This document shows positions 36,921 through 44,999 of a DNA stretch of 64,000 bases, piece after piece. The stretch comes from Chitinophagaceae bacterium (GTDB lineage: Bacteria > Bacteroidota > Bacteroidia > Chitinophagales > Chitinophagaceae), in assembly GCA_016719015.1 (NCBI GenBank), contig JADKAZ010000004.1, positions 1-64,000 on the forward strand, given 5' to 3'. The notes under the pieces were generated by a model that saw nothing but the letters and a program-made list of their open reading frames with translations, did no database searches and was not told the DNA's origin. The stretch's first letter is position 1. Each line of letters begins with the position of its first letter. Both the position numbers and the translations under genes were made by a program.

Positions 36921-37349
36921 TTAATAATCGTTATTGAATCCACCGCTGCCGCCACGGTCACGGTTGTAACCGCCGCCGCCGCCACCTTTGTAGCCGCCGC
37001 CACCGCCGCCACCTTTGTAGCCGCCGCCGCCGCCACCTTTGTAACCGCCGCCACCGCCGCCGTTACCAAAGCTTCTTTTCTTGAAGCCACCGCCGCCGCC
37101 ACCTTCTGGTTTTGGACGACTTTCGTTAACAACGATACCACGACCATCAACTTCAGTACCATTCAACGCAGCAATAGCTGCCTGAGCCTGTTCGTCGTTT
37201 GCCATTTCCACAAAACCAAAGCCTTTGCTGCGGTTAGTGAATTTGTCGGTAACAATTTTAGCTGATACTACTTCACCATGTGAAGCAAAAAGGTTTGAAA
37301 GATCCTGATCTTTCAGGTTCCAACTGAGATTTCCTACGTAAATGTTCAT
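36921..37349 (-). CDS. Glycine-rich RRM RNA-binding protein
   Basis: A 142-aa protein from ATG 37349, where MNIYVGNLSW starts the RRM directly; a longer frame from 37406 only adds a spurious hydrophobic stretch. RNP2 is IYVGNL (3-8) and RNP1 is KGFGFVEM (42-49). From about residue 83 the tail is a low-complexity run of Gly with KKR and repeated GYKGGGGGG units, ending FNNDY. Proteins of this RRM-plus-Gly type in Bacteroidota and cyanobacteria bind single-stranded RNA and are often cold-responsive; that role is inferred here. A roughly 200-bp upstream gap leaves room for a long 5' leader. The repetitive tail is prone to slippage. Confidence 0.93.
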   Translation of the reverse strand: MNIYVGNLSWNLKDQDLSNLFASHGEVVSAKIVTDKFTNRSKGFGFVEMANDEQAQAAIAALNGTEVDGRGIVVNESRPKPEGGGGGGFKKRSFGNGGGGGGYKGGGGGGYKGGGGGGGYKGGGGGGYNRDRGGSGGFNNDY

Positions 37350-37568
37350 TTTGAGAGGTTTTAAAAAAAATAAAAGTGTCAACAGTAAACAGTAACCAAT
37401 GAACATTCTACGTTATTTCGAAACGTTCAGGACTTGTGAAACTGAAAGAGCACCAAATGCAAGACAAAATAACGTATTTTTTCCTGACTTATTGCCAAAT
37501 TTTATTACTTAGATTCGCCTTTTTCAACTATTAATCGACTAATTCTATTGATTATCATAGAGTAATGT

Positions 37569-37597
37569 AAAAAACCTGCCTTACGAGCAGGTTTTTT
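37569..37597 (-). terminator. Intrinsic terminator of the 38816 gene
   Basis: AAAAAACCTGC / GCAGGTTTTTT, 11 pairs with a 7-nt loop; symmetric A and T tracts allow use in either direction. It lies 17 bp beyond the stop of the - strand T9SS cargo gene. Confidence 0.8.
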
Positions 37598-37613
37598 ATT
37601 AATTGTAAGGCTA

Positions 37614-38816
37614 TTAGTTTTTCAACAATTTCACTGTTTGAGAATTTCCAATGCCGTCCTCAAGTTTAAGAATGTATAAGCCAGGGGTTAGGCCGTCAAT
37701 ATTTGTAATTGTATGAGATGTACCAGTAGCTGGTGTAATATTTTTTAGAACTTTACCATCTATAGAGATTATTGTCATACGGGCATTTCTGGTTAGCTTT
37801 TTATGTGCAATGGTAATCTGATCCTGAGATGGAGTAGGATAGATCATCAGTTTATCGGAATAACTATTTGAAGAACTGCCTGAAAGTTTAATGATGCTGC
37901 TGTATTTAAATCGGCCATCAATATCAACACTCTTTACCCGATAGAAAATTGCAGCTGTTGAAATGTCCGGGTTATTGAATGAATAAATAGATTTACCTTT
38001 TGCAGCTACTGTACCGACTGGTGAAAAGAAAGAACCATTGTCACTTCTTTCTACCTGGTATTCTCTTACATTTATTTCTTCGGTAACATCCCACTTAAGA
38101 TTAACGAGGTTGTCTGCACTTCTGTTAGCTACAAGACCAATAAAATTCACCGGTAAAGGGCTGTTTACAGGGCCTATTGAGAAATTATCAAAAACAGCGA
38201 AGAAAGGCCCGTTAAGAATGTAAGCAACTTCAATTCTAAAAGTAGTATTGGGGGAATTAATAATATCCGGGTCAACCAAACGCATACATACAAAACCTTC
38301 GAAACCGTTGAGCAGAGGTGTTGGAACCGGGCCATTATCTATATAAGGCACCGGAGTACTCCATGCCGCAAAAGATTGAAGACCTGAAGTTGCAACAATA
38401 TCGGTAACCGTTCCCTGCGTTGTTTGCGTAATGCTGATTATTCTAACCTGGTAACGATCTACCAACGGATTATTTACTATATAATAGAAACCTACATTAA
38501 ATGTTCCAGTTGGGTTAGGATTATTATAGGGAGGAGAAATGATACTTTGTGCTCTTGGAAACCCCGGTGCGGTTACTCTAATAGGTGGTAAGTAATCTGT
38601 CCAGTATCCCCGGCTGGTGTTATGGAAAAATGAACTGTCAAAAATACTTCCGTAGACACTGGGCGAGTTAAATCCATTATCACCGCTGTTGAAATCAGCA
38701 ACAACAGCCGAGCATACACCCTGTGTAATTGTTGAAGGCTGTTGGGCATAGCTACCAATTGCGCATAAAAAAGACAGACTTATAAGCCTTGCTTTTTTTG
38801 AGTAAAAAAGTTTCAT
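37614..38816 (-). CDS. T9SS type A cargo protein
   Basis: A 400-aa secreted protein with signal peptide MKLFYSKKARLIS...GSYAQ. The N-terminal half (about 25-215) is an unassigned beta-rich domain resembling jelly-roll carbohydrate- or ligand-binding modules. It is followed by a fibronectin-like segment (PVNFIGLVANRSADNLVNLK, YQVERSDNGSFF) and a type A sorting domain (MIYPTPSQDQITI to SQTVKLLKN). The tail directs T9SS export across the outer membrane. Neighbours are functionally unrelated. No TAnnTTTG promoter was found upstream. Binding function is unknown. Confidence 0.85.
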   Translation of the reverse strand: MKLFYSKKARLISLSFLCAIGSYAQQPSTITQGVCSAVVADFNSGDNGFNSPSVYGSIFDSSFFHNTSRGYWTDYLPPIRVTAPGFPRAQSIISPPYNNPNPTGTFNVGFYYIVNNPLVDRYQVRIISITQTTQGTVTDIVATSGLQSFAAWSTPVPYIDNGPVPTPLLNGFEGFVCMRLVDPDIINSPNTTFRIEVAYILNGPFFAVFDNFSIGPVNSPLPVNFIGLVANRSADNLVNLKWDVTEEINVREYQVERSDNGSFFSPVGTVAAKGKSIYSFNNPDISTAAIFYRVKSVDIDGRFKYSSIIKLSGSSSNSYSDKLMIYPTPSQDQITIAHKKLTRNARMTIISIDGKVLKNITPATGTSHTITNIDGLTPGLYILKLEDGIGNSQTVKLLKN

Positions 38817-38998
38817 GAGTTCCTGTTTTAAGAGTAAAAGATTGTTTGTTAATAAAAACCAGTTAAACCGGTTTTTCTCAGGAAGGATTTGTTACAGGTG
38901 TTAAATCAAAGGGCATACCTGTTTTTTTAAGCACAGAAAAGTTAAAGAGTGGGTCGTAATCGTAGAACAAAATGCCCCCTTTGAGAATTGAGCATAAA

Positions 38999-39025
38999 AA
39001 AAGCCCCCCTTAACGGGAGGCTTTT
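38999..39025 (-). terminator. Intrinsic terminator of the rpsF-rpsR-rplI operon
   Basis: On the - strand AAAAGCCTCCC, a short loop, GGGGGGCTTTT (one G-T pair), then further T. It lies 22 bp after the rplI stop. Confidence 0.8.
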
Positions 39026-39047
39026 AAAAAAAATATTAAAATTCTGA

Positions 39048-39494
39048 TTATTCAGCCACTACTTCAAATTCAACTTCAGTACTCTGGCCATTACCGAATT
39101 CGATATTGGCTTTGTAAGTACCGAGTTCTTTTACTTCATCCACAATGCTTATTTTCCGGCGGTCAATATCATAACCTCTTTGCTCACGGATAGCACGGCT
39201 GATTTGTAATGAAGTAACACTACCGAAGATTTTTCCGCTTGTACCTGTTTTAGCACCCAATTTCAACGGAGCTTCTTTCAGTTTAGCGATTACACTGTTA
39301 ATCTCCGCCAGCATTTTATCTTCTTTCTTTTTCACCTGCTTCATTCTCTCTTCCAATTGCTTTTTGTTGCTGGAGCTGCTCTCTACGGCCAGTTGACGGG
39401 GGAATAAGTAGTTACGGGCATAGCCGTTTTTTACTTTTACCACTTCGTTCTTAGCACCTAAATTATCTACGTCTTGAATTAAAATGATTTCCAT
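39048..39494 (-). CDS. rplI: 50S ribosomal protein L9
   Basis: A 148-aa protein from ATG 39494 (MEIILIQDVDNLGAKNEVV), the family's usual start; a GTG seven codons earlier is unlikely. The N-terminal domain with the signature around GYARNYLFP binds 23S rRNA. A long lysine/glutamate-rich helix (about 45-75) links it to the C-terminal domain. It is the last gene of the conserved rpsF-rpsR-rplI operon and is followed by a terminator. Confidence 0.97.
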   Translation of the reverse strand: MEIILIQDVDNLGAKNEVVKVKNGYARNYLFPRQLAVESSSSNKKQLEERMKQVKKKEDKMLAEINSVIAKLKEAPLKLGAKTGTSGKIFGSVTSLQISRAIREQRGYDIDRRKISIVDEVKELGTYKANIEFGNGQSTEVEFEVVAE

Positions 39495-39574
39495 TGTTCT
39501 CTTTTTGTTCACCAACCCATTTTCGTTTTACCGATACTGTCTTTCCCAATAATATCGGGAAGTTAGGGTGAGGT

Positions 39575-39838
39575 TTATTTTAAAAGATCTGTTACATAAG
39601 GCAATAATGCCATCTGACGGGCTTTTTTCACCGCATCAGAAACTTTGCGCTGGTACTTCAGGCTGTTTCCGGAAAGACGGCGTGGCAATAATTTGCCCTG
39701 CTCATTCAGAAATTTTTTCAGGAACTCTACATCTTTGTAATCGATGTATCGCATGCCATATTTCTTAAAGCGACAAAATTTCTTTGCTCTTTTTTCGCTT
39801 TTAATGGCGGTCAGGTATTTGATATCACTCTTTGCCAT
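39575..39838 (-). CDS. rpsR: 30S ribosomal protein S18
   Basis: An 87-aa protein with the S18 signature around YKDVEFLKKFLNEQGKLLPR and the basic C-terminal half that contacts 16S rRNA and forms a heterodimer with S6. It starts 3 bp after rpsF ends, indicating translational coupling. Unlike many bacteria, no ssb or priB gene sits between rpsF and rpsR. Confidence 0.97.
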   Translation of the reverse strand: MAKSDIKYLTAIKSEKRAKKFCRFKKYGMRYIDYKDVEFLKKFLNEQGKLLPRRLSGNSLKYQRKVSDAVKKARQMALLPYVTDLLK

Positions 39839-39841
39839 AAA

Positions 39842-40198
39842 TTAAGCCTCCGCTAATTTTTCGGTTCCTGTTTTAACACCACTTTTCTTTTTAGCATTAT
39901 ACTCGACGGCGTATTTATCGAGTTTAGTGCATAGGTGACGAAGCACTGTTTCGTCACGCAGAAGTTGAATTTTCAACTTCTCATTAAAATCAGATGCTGC
40001 AGTATACTCCAGCACCCAGTACAATCCAGTTGTTTTTTTCTGGACGGGATAAGCTAATGATTTCAGTCCCCATGGATTTTCAGAAACGATTGAGCCGCCT
40101 GCATCAGTTACCATTTTGGAATACTTCTTTTGCTCAGCTTTGAACTCGTCGTCACTTAAAACCGGGGTAAAAATCACCATCAATTCGTAATTGTTCAT
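39842..40198 (-). CDS. rpsF: 30S ribosomal protein S6
   Basis: A 118-aa protein of the small subunit platform that pairs with S18. MNNYELMVIFTPVLSDDE and the WGLKSLAYPVQKKTTGLYW block are diagnostic. First gene of the operon. A consensus promoter element lies about 90 bp upstream, leaving a leader with a small hairpin. Many bacteria autoregulate this operon through an S6:S18 leader element, but I cannot confirm that motif here. Confidence 0.96.
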   Translation of the reverse strand: MNNYELMVIFTPVLSDDEFKAEQKKYSKMVTDAGGSIVSENPWGLKSLAYPVQKKTTGLYWVLEYTAASDFNEKLKIQLLRDETVLRHLCTKLDKYAVEYNAKKKSGVKTGTEKLAEA

Positions 40199-40261
40199 TT
40201 TACCTTTTTAAAGTTTTAAAATTCGATTTATCCCATTGGACATCCCGCTTTGTGCGAAAAG

Positions 40262-40279
40262 AATCTGCGAACACAGATT
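40262..40279 (-). promoter_or_regulatory. Leader hairpin of the rpsF operon
   Basis: AATCTG, loop TGTTCG (on the - strand), CAGATT: a 6-bp stem just downstream of the predicted transcription start. A candidate for leader-mediated control; function not shown. Confidence 0.3.
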
Positions 40280-40287
40280 TGGGGCGG

Positions 40288-40295
40288 CAAAGATA
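40288..40295 (-). promoter_or_regulatory. Promoter -7 element of the rpsF operon
   Basis: TATCTTTG on the - strand matches the Bacteroidota sigma factor consensus TAnnTTTG exactly. No good -33 TTTG was found at the usual 19-nt spacing. Confidence 0.6.
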
Positions 40296-40395
40296 GGGGA
40301 AAGCAGTCAGAAGCGGAAGGCTGTTTCGGAAGAATTTATAGCCCTCCAATTATTCTTCAGAAATGAATTAAGTCATTGATTTTGAAGGGGAAAAA

Positions 40396-41454
40396 TTAAA
40401 AACCTTTCTTTACCGGTTTTATTTCTTTTAGAAATACCAGGTATGTCGGGAAGTGGTCACTATAGCCTCCCCGATATGTATTGCCATCCCAGGTACGCAT
40501 CGGGTACCCTTTGTAACGGCCCTGGTTTTCTACCAGGTATTCTTTAAAGAAAATATGTTGCTGGTAAAAGAATAAACCATTTTGATTTTTGCTTAACCAG
40601 GGATAAGAAATAATGATCTGGTCAAACAATCCCCAGGCATCCTGGTAGGCTAATGTTCCGGTGCCCCTTTTATAAAGCTCTGTCCATGGATTATACAAAC
40701 CGCCTTTATTTACATCGGTGGGCTTTGGTTTTGCACCTAATATTTCCGCCACACTTTCATTTACCGGGTCGTCGTTCAGGTCCCCCATAATTACCACTTT
40801 TGCATTGGGTTCCAGTTTGGCGATTGAATCAATATGATTTTTACAAACCTGGGCAGCAGCATTTCTTCCCGGGGCACTTCTTTTTTCACCTCCGCTACGG
40901 CTGGGCCAGTGATTAACATATACATGAATGGTTTCTCCATCAAGCTTTCCTCTCACCCATAGAATATCACGGGTATAATATGCATCCTTTGATCCGCCGG
41001 GAAGCTGAACGTATAATTTATCGCTGGCTTCAACCGTAAAATATTTGGGATTATATAAAAGACCAACGTCAATTCCCCTGGCATCTTTTGAATCATAATG
41101 AACGATCTTATAATTTCTTTTTGCAATAAGTGGTTGCCGGATAAGGTCATTCAACACTGTATCGTTTTCCACCTCAGCAACTCCTAAAATTGCAGGACCA
41201 TCAGGATTTGCTTCTATACCAATTTGGGAAATAACGGTGGCTAACTTATTTAATTTATCAAAATATATTTTCCCATTATAATTCCTGGGTCCATTTGGCA
41301 AAAATTCTTCATCATTGATCAATGTGTTATCAAGGGTATCAAAGAGGTTCTCAAGGTTATAAAAACTGATAACCATAGGTTTGTACTCTTTTTTCTGGGC
41401 AAATACAGAAACACAGCAAATAAGGAGAAAACAGAAAACAATTATTTTTTTCAT
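40396..41454 (-). CDS. Secreted endonuclease/exonuclease/phosphatase family protein
   Basis: A 352-aa protein from ATG 41454, chosen because it gives the signal peptide MKKIIVFCFLLICCVSVFAQ and lies just downstream of a consensus promoter; a longer frame from 41529 would start upstream of that promoter. The DNase I-like fold shows the usual motifs: SFYNLENLFD, GVAEVENDTVLNDLI (metal-binding Glu), NHWPSRSGGE, VIMGDLNDDP and the terminal YSDHFPTYLVF with the catalytic Asp-His. It hydrolyses phosphodiesters, of nucleic acid or a sugar/lipid phosphate. It is divergent from the TonB receptor gene, suggesting the products feed uptake. It has no T9SS tail, so it may be periplasmic. Confidence 0.9.
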   Translation of the reverse strand: MKKIIVFCFLLICCVSVFAQKKEYKPMVISFYNLENLFDTLDNTLINDEEFLPNGPRNYNGKIYFDKLNKLATVISQIGIEANPDGPAILGVAEVENDTVLNDLIRQPLIAKRNYKIVHYDSKDARGIDVGLLYNPKYFTVEASDKLYVQLPGGSKDAYYTRDILWVRGKLDGETIHVYVNHWPSRSGGEKRSAPGRNAAAQVCKNHIDSIAKLEPNAKVVIMGDLNDDPVNESVAEILGAKPKPTDVNKGGLYNPWTELYKRGTGTLAYQDAWGLFDQIIISYPWLSKNQNGLFFYQQHIFFKEYLVENQGRYKGYPMRTWDGNTYRGGYSDHFPTYLVFLKEIKPVKKGF

Positions 41455-41477
41455 ATTGCAAAAAATAAAATAGAGGG

Positions 41478-41508
41478 CAAACATACAGAAACAAAGGACG
41501 CTGGCAAT
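41478..41508 (-). promoter_or_regulatory. Promoter of the endonuclease gene
   Basis: On the - strand: ATTG (-33) at 41508-41505, 19 nt, then TATGTTTG (-7) at 41485-41478. This matches the Bacteroidota consensus (TTG / TAnnTTTG) in sequence and spacing and lies 24 bp from ATG 41454. Confidence 0.75.
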
Positions 41509-41580
41509 AATGAAAAAGATGGGCAGCATTAATAAAATATTATGTGTCTATCTTTTTTCGCTGGTTATGTATAACAATAT

Positions 41581-41588
41581 TACTTTTG
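41581..41588 (+). promoter_or_regulatory. Promoter -7 element of the TonB receptor operon
   Basis: TACTTTTG matches TAnnTTTG and lies 22 bp before ATG 41611. The -33 region is not a good match. Confidence 0.6.
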
Positions 41589-41610
41589 ACCCCTTGTAAA
41601 AAAAACTAAC

Positions 41611-44205
41611 ATGCTTAAAACGAGATTGCTGCTGCTGATATTATTAGGTTTCGGAACAGCAGCCCTGGCGCAGATTGATTCTACTGCCAAAAAAGACACT
41701 AGTCACTATGATGAGGCAAAAGATGGGGTGCTGGATAATATTCCTACCGTTTCGTTGGATGAAAACGACCTGGGAGACGGAGGTAATCAGAATGTTTCTT
41801 CACTGCTGACAGCCGGAAGAGATCCCTTTTATTCCGCTGCATCCTTCAACTTTAGTGCTGTACGCTTTCGTATCAGGGGTTATGATAATGACCTCTTCAG
41901 CACTTTTATGAACGGAATTCCAATGGACAACCTGGACAATGGGTTTACCCCATTCGGTTTATGGGGTGGGTTGAATGATGTGATGCGTAACCGGGATGTT
42001 TCCTGGGGGCTGCGTTACAACACTTTTGCTTTTGGCGATATAGGCAGTAATACAAATATTGACTCCCGTGCCAGCCGGCAGCGGGCACAAACTAGTTTTA
42101 GCTATGCCTCATCCAACCGTAATTATAACAACCGGATTATGGCTACTCATTCTACTGGTCTTAGTAAAAAAGGATGGGCCTTCACCATCAGTGGTAGTCG
42201 CCGTTGGGCTGGCGAAGGATATGTGCCGGGAACTTATTATGATGGCTGGGGTTATTTTGCCGCTGTTGATAAACGGATTGGTCAAAATCATTTGCTTTCT
42301 CTAACAGCATTTGGTGCCCCAACGGAAAATGGAAGACAAGGTGCTTCCGTTACGGAAATGATTGATTTGGCCGGAGATAATTATTATAACCCAAACTGGG
42401 GATATCAGAATGGAAAGAAAAGAAATGCAAGTGTAGCCAGGAGCCATCAACCCGTAATTATTCTTACGCATGATTTTCGTTTAAATAATAATACCACGAT
42501 TACAACGGCTGCAGGTTATTCTTTTGGTAACAGAAGTGTTACCGCTCTGGATTGGTACAATGCAGCTGACCCCCGGCCTGATTACTATCGATATTTACCA
42601 AGCTATACTTCTACCTGGGCCAGCAGCACCGATCCTGTTCAAGGGCAAATGCTGTATGATCTGATGAAGAACGATATTAACTACCGCCAGATAAATTGGC
42701 AGAATCTTTATAATGTAAACAGGGCAAGCTTCGCAACTATTAATGATGCTAATGGAATTATTGGGAATACTGTGAGTGGTCGCCGTTCCCGTTATATAAT
42801 TGAAGAAAGAGTAATTAATACAAAACGCTTCAATGCCAACTCTGTTATCAATACTAAGTTTGGTGATAATATTGATTTTACAGCCGGTGCTTCTTACCAG
42901 TTTCAAAATAATCACTACTATAAAAAAGTAGATGATCTTCTCGGCGGTGATTTTTATTTGAATGTGAACCAGTTTGCAGAAAGAGATTTCCCCGTTGATA
43001 ATGTGGCCAACCAGTTTGATCTTGACAATCCTAACCGTATTCTTAAAGCAGGAGACAAGTTTGGTTATGACTATAATATCAACATTAATAAAGCTGCTGC
43101 ATGGGCGCAGGGGGTTTTCAAATTCAGCAAAGTTGATTTTTTTCTTGCCGGTACAGTTTCTCAAACTAATTTTTACAGAGAAGGAAATGCAAGAAATGGC
43201 TTGTTTCCAAACGACTCCTATGGTAAAGGCATAAAGAATGAGTTTTTTAATTACGGTGCAAAGGGTGGTGTTACCTATAAAATTAATGGCCGTAATTATG
43301 TTTATGCCAATGCTTCTTACCAGACAAGGTCTCCTTATTTTGAAAATGTATATGTATCGCCACGTACCCGCAATGCCCAGCAGGAGAATGTTACCAGCGA
43401 AACTATTCAGACCGGGGAAGCAGGTTATATCATGAATGCACCAAAATTCAAAATTCGTTTGGGGGGTTATTACACCCGTTTCCAGGACGGAATGGATGTG
43501 ATGTCTTTCTACCATGATAGCTATCAGAATTTTGTAAACTATGCCATCAGTGGTATTGATAAATTGCATTTTGGCGGTGAGTTCGGTATTGAAGTAAAGG
43601 TGACTTCTACAATCACGGTAAATGCTGCCGCAGCTGTTGGCCGTTATTATTATGACAGTAAGCAGAATGCTGTTATAACTGTTGATAATAGCGCATCGGT
43701 GTTAGGACAGCAGATTATTTATGCTGAAAATTTCAGGTTGCCTTCCACGCCAATGGAAGCGTATAGTTTTGGGGCTACTTACCGGTCACCTAAGTTTTGG
43801 TTTATAAGTCTTACCGGAAATTATTTCGACCAGTCTTATTTAAGCTTTAACCCCTTGCGTCGTACCTGGGATGCATTGAAGTTTAGTGCTCCGGGTAGTA
43901 CAGCATACAATGAAATTTTTAATCAAACCAAGTTTGACGCACAATTCACCGTGGACTTCTTTGGTGGATATTCCTGGAAGTTGCCGAAAGATTTTGAAGT
44001 GAATAAAAAGCCCACTTTCCTTGTATTTAACCTGGGTGTAAATAATATTCTGAATAATAAAGACATCGTTACCGGGGGATTTGAGCAATTACGTTATGAT
44101 GCACAAACAAGTGCTAGTGACCCAGTCCTTACAGGTAAGTTTCCTGCGAAATTATATTATGCTTATGGGCTTAACTTTTTTGCAAGTATGACACTTCGAT
44201 TCTAA
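41611..44205 (+). CDS. TonB-dependent outer-membrane receptor
   Basis: An 864-aa protein with signal peptide (ends LAQ at about residue 21), a plug domain whose segment VRFRIRGYDNDLFSTFMNGI fits the family, and a long C-terminal beta-barrel rich in alternating aromatic strands, ending with the aromatic residue Phe (MTLRF). It lacks the carboxypeptidase-like N-terminal extension and is not paired with a SusD. It imports an unknown ligand using TonB energy. It leads an operon of two DUF5689 lipoproteins and a repetitive T9SS protein, beside two phosphodiesterase-fold enzymes. This suggests uptake of nucleic-acid-derived or other phosphorylated compounds; that is an inference from neighbours. 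Confidence 0.9.
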   Translation: MLKTRLLLLILLGFGTAALAQIDSTAKKDTSHYDEAKDGVLDNIPTVSLDENDLGDGGNQNVSSLLTAGRDPFYSAASFNFSAVRFRIRGYDNDLFSTFMNGIPMDNLDNGFTPFGLWGGLNDVMRNRDVSWGLRYNTFAFGDIGSNTNIDSRASRQRAQTSFSYASSNRNYNNRIMATHSTGLSKKGWAFTISGSRRWAGEGYVPGTYYDGWGYFAAVDKRIGQNHLLSLTAFGAPTENGRQGASVTEMIDLAGDNYYNPNWGYQNGKKRNASVARSHQPVIILTHDFRLNNNTTITTAAGYSFGNRSVTALDWYNAADPRPDYYRYLPSYTSTWASSTDPVQGQMLYDLMKNDINYRQINWQNLYNVNRASFATINDANGIIGNTVSGRRSRYIIEERVINTKRFNANSVINTKFGDNIDFTAGASYQFQNNHYYKKVDDLLGGDFYLNVNQFAERDFPVDNVANQFDLDNPNRILKAGDKFGYDYNININKAAAWAQGVFKFSKVDFFLAGTVSQTNFYREGNARNGLFPNDSYGKGIKNEFFNYGAKGGVTYKINGRNYVYANASYQTRSPYFENVYVSPRTRNAQQENVTSETIQTGEAGYIMNAPKFKIRLGGYYTRFQDGMDVMSFYHDSYQNFVNYAISGIDKLHFGGEFGIEVKVTSTITVNAAAAVGRYYYDSKQNAVITVDNSASVLGQQIIYAENFRLPSTPMEAYSFGATYRSPKFWFISLTGNYFDQSYLSFNPLRRTWDALKFSAPGSTAYNEIFNQTKFDAQFTVDFFGGYSWKLPKDFEVNKKPTFLVFNLGVNNILNNKDIVTGGFEQLRYDAQTSASDPVLTGKFPAKLYYAYGLNFFASMTLRF

Positions 44206-44232
44206 AATCATTGAACAGATAAAAAATAATGT

Positions 44233-44961
44233 ATGCGTTTTAAAAAATTTACACTCAAACCCTTTATTGCTATTTTGATGGCAGTTGTGGTGTCCTCATT
44301 GTCTTGTGATAAGCAACCGATTGGCCCCACAGGGCCTGATCCCGTTGGCCCTCCTGCTGCCGGCACCTATATGAGCTTTACCGACTTCAGAGCCTTACAT
44401 ACTGGTGGTGCAGATGTAACTGTTCCCGCAGGAACAAAAAAAATCCGGGGAGTGGTTATTTCAAATAGTGCTAATGAAGCAGCTGGTAATTACAGGTTAC
44501 AGGATGAAAGCGGCTCAGGAGTTTATTTTTACTCTGTAGTGGGTTCTCCTATTTATTCTTTGGGTAGTGTGCTGGAAATTAATCCAACAGGTGGAGGTAT
44601 ATTAACATTGTACAATGGCGACCTTGAATTAAAAAGTGTACCACAGGCCAATGTAGTTCCTGTAGGGGGCACCATTACTGTTACCCCCCGGGTAGCAACG
44701 ATAGCACAGATTATAACTAATAAGAACATTTGGGCTTCTTCATTAGTTAAAATAAACAATATAACTTCTATTACCCAGGCATCATCTAATGCAACAGGAG
44801 TTACTTATAACATAACTGATGCGACCGGCACTTTATCAACATTTGTACGGGTTGCTTCTGGTATAACTGTCAATACAAGTGGTACTTCTCTTACAGGATA
44901 TGTGTCTATTTTTAATTCAACAACCCAGGTGCAGATTCGTACCGCTGCCGACATTCAATAA
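44233..44961 (+). CDS. DUF5689 domain lipoprotein
   Basis: A 242-aa protein with lipobox SSLSC (Cys25) followed by a Pro/Gly-rich linker. The mature part fits DUF5689: FTDFRALHTGGADVTV, IRGVVISNSANEAAGNYR and a C-terminal OB-fold-like strand set with SLVKINNIT. This family commonly accompanies TonB receptors in Bacteroidota and is thought to work at the cell surface in ligand capture. It starts 27 bp after the receptor gene and is clearly in its operon. Confidence 0.85.
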   Translation: MRFKKFTLKPFIAILMAVVVSSLSCDKQPIGPTGPDPVGPPAAGTYMSFTDFRALHTGGADVTVPAGTKKIRGVVISNSANEAAGNYRLQDESGSGVYFYSVVGSPIYSLGSVLEINPTGGGILTLYNGDLELKSVPQANVVPVGGTITVTPRVATIAQIITNKNIWASSLVKINNITSITQASSNATGVTYNITDATGTLSTFVRVASGITVNTSGTSLTGYVSIFNSTTQVQIRTAADIQ

Positions 44962-44999
44962 TTAAAAGAAATTTTCAGGTCGCCGATAAAATTTATATT

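Noticed and set aside
42595..43569. A 324-codon antisense frame inside the TonB receptor gene
   Set aside because: The sense strand encodes a clear beta-barrel protein; the antisense product has no coherent features.
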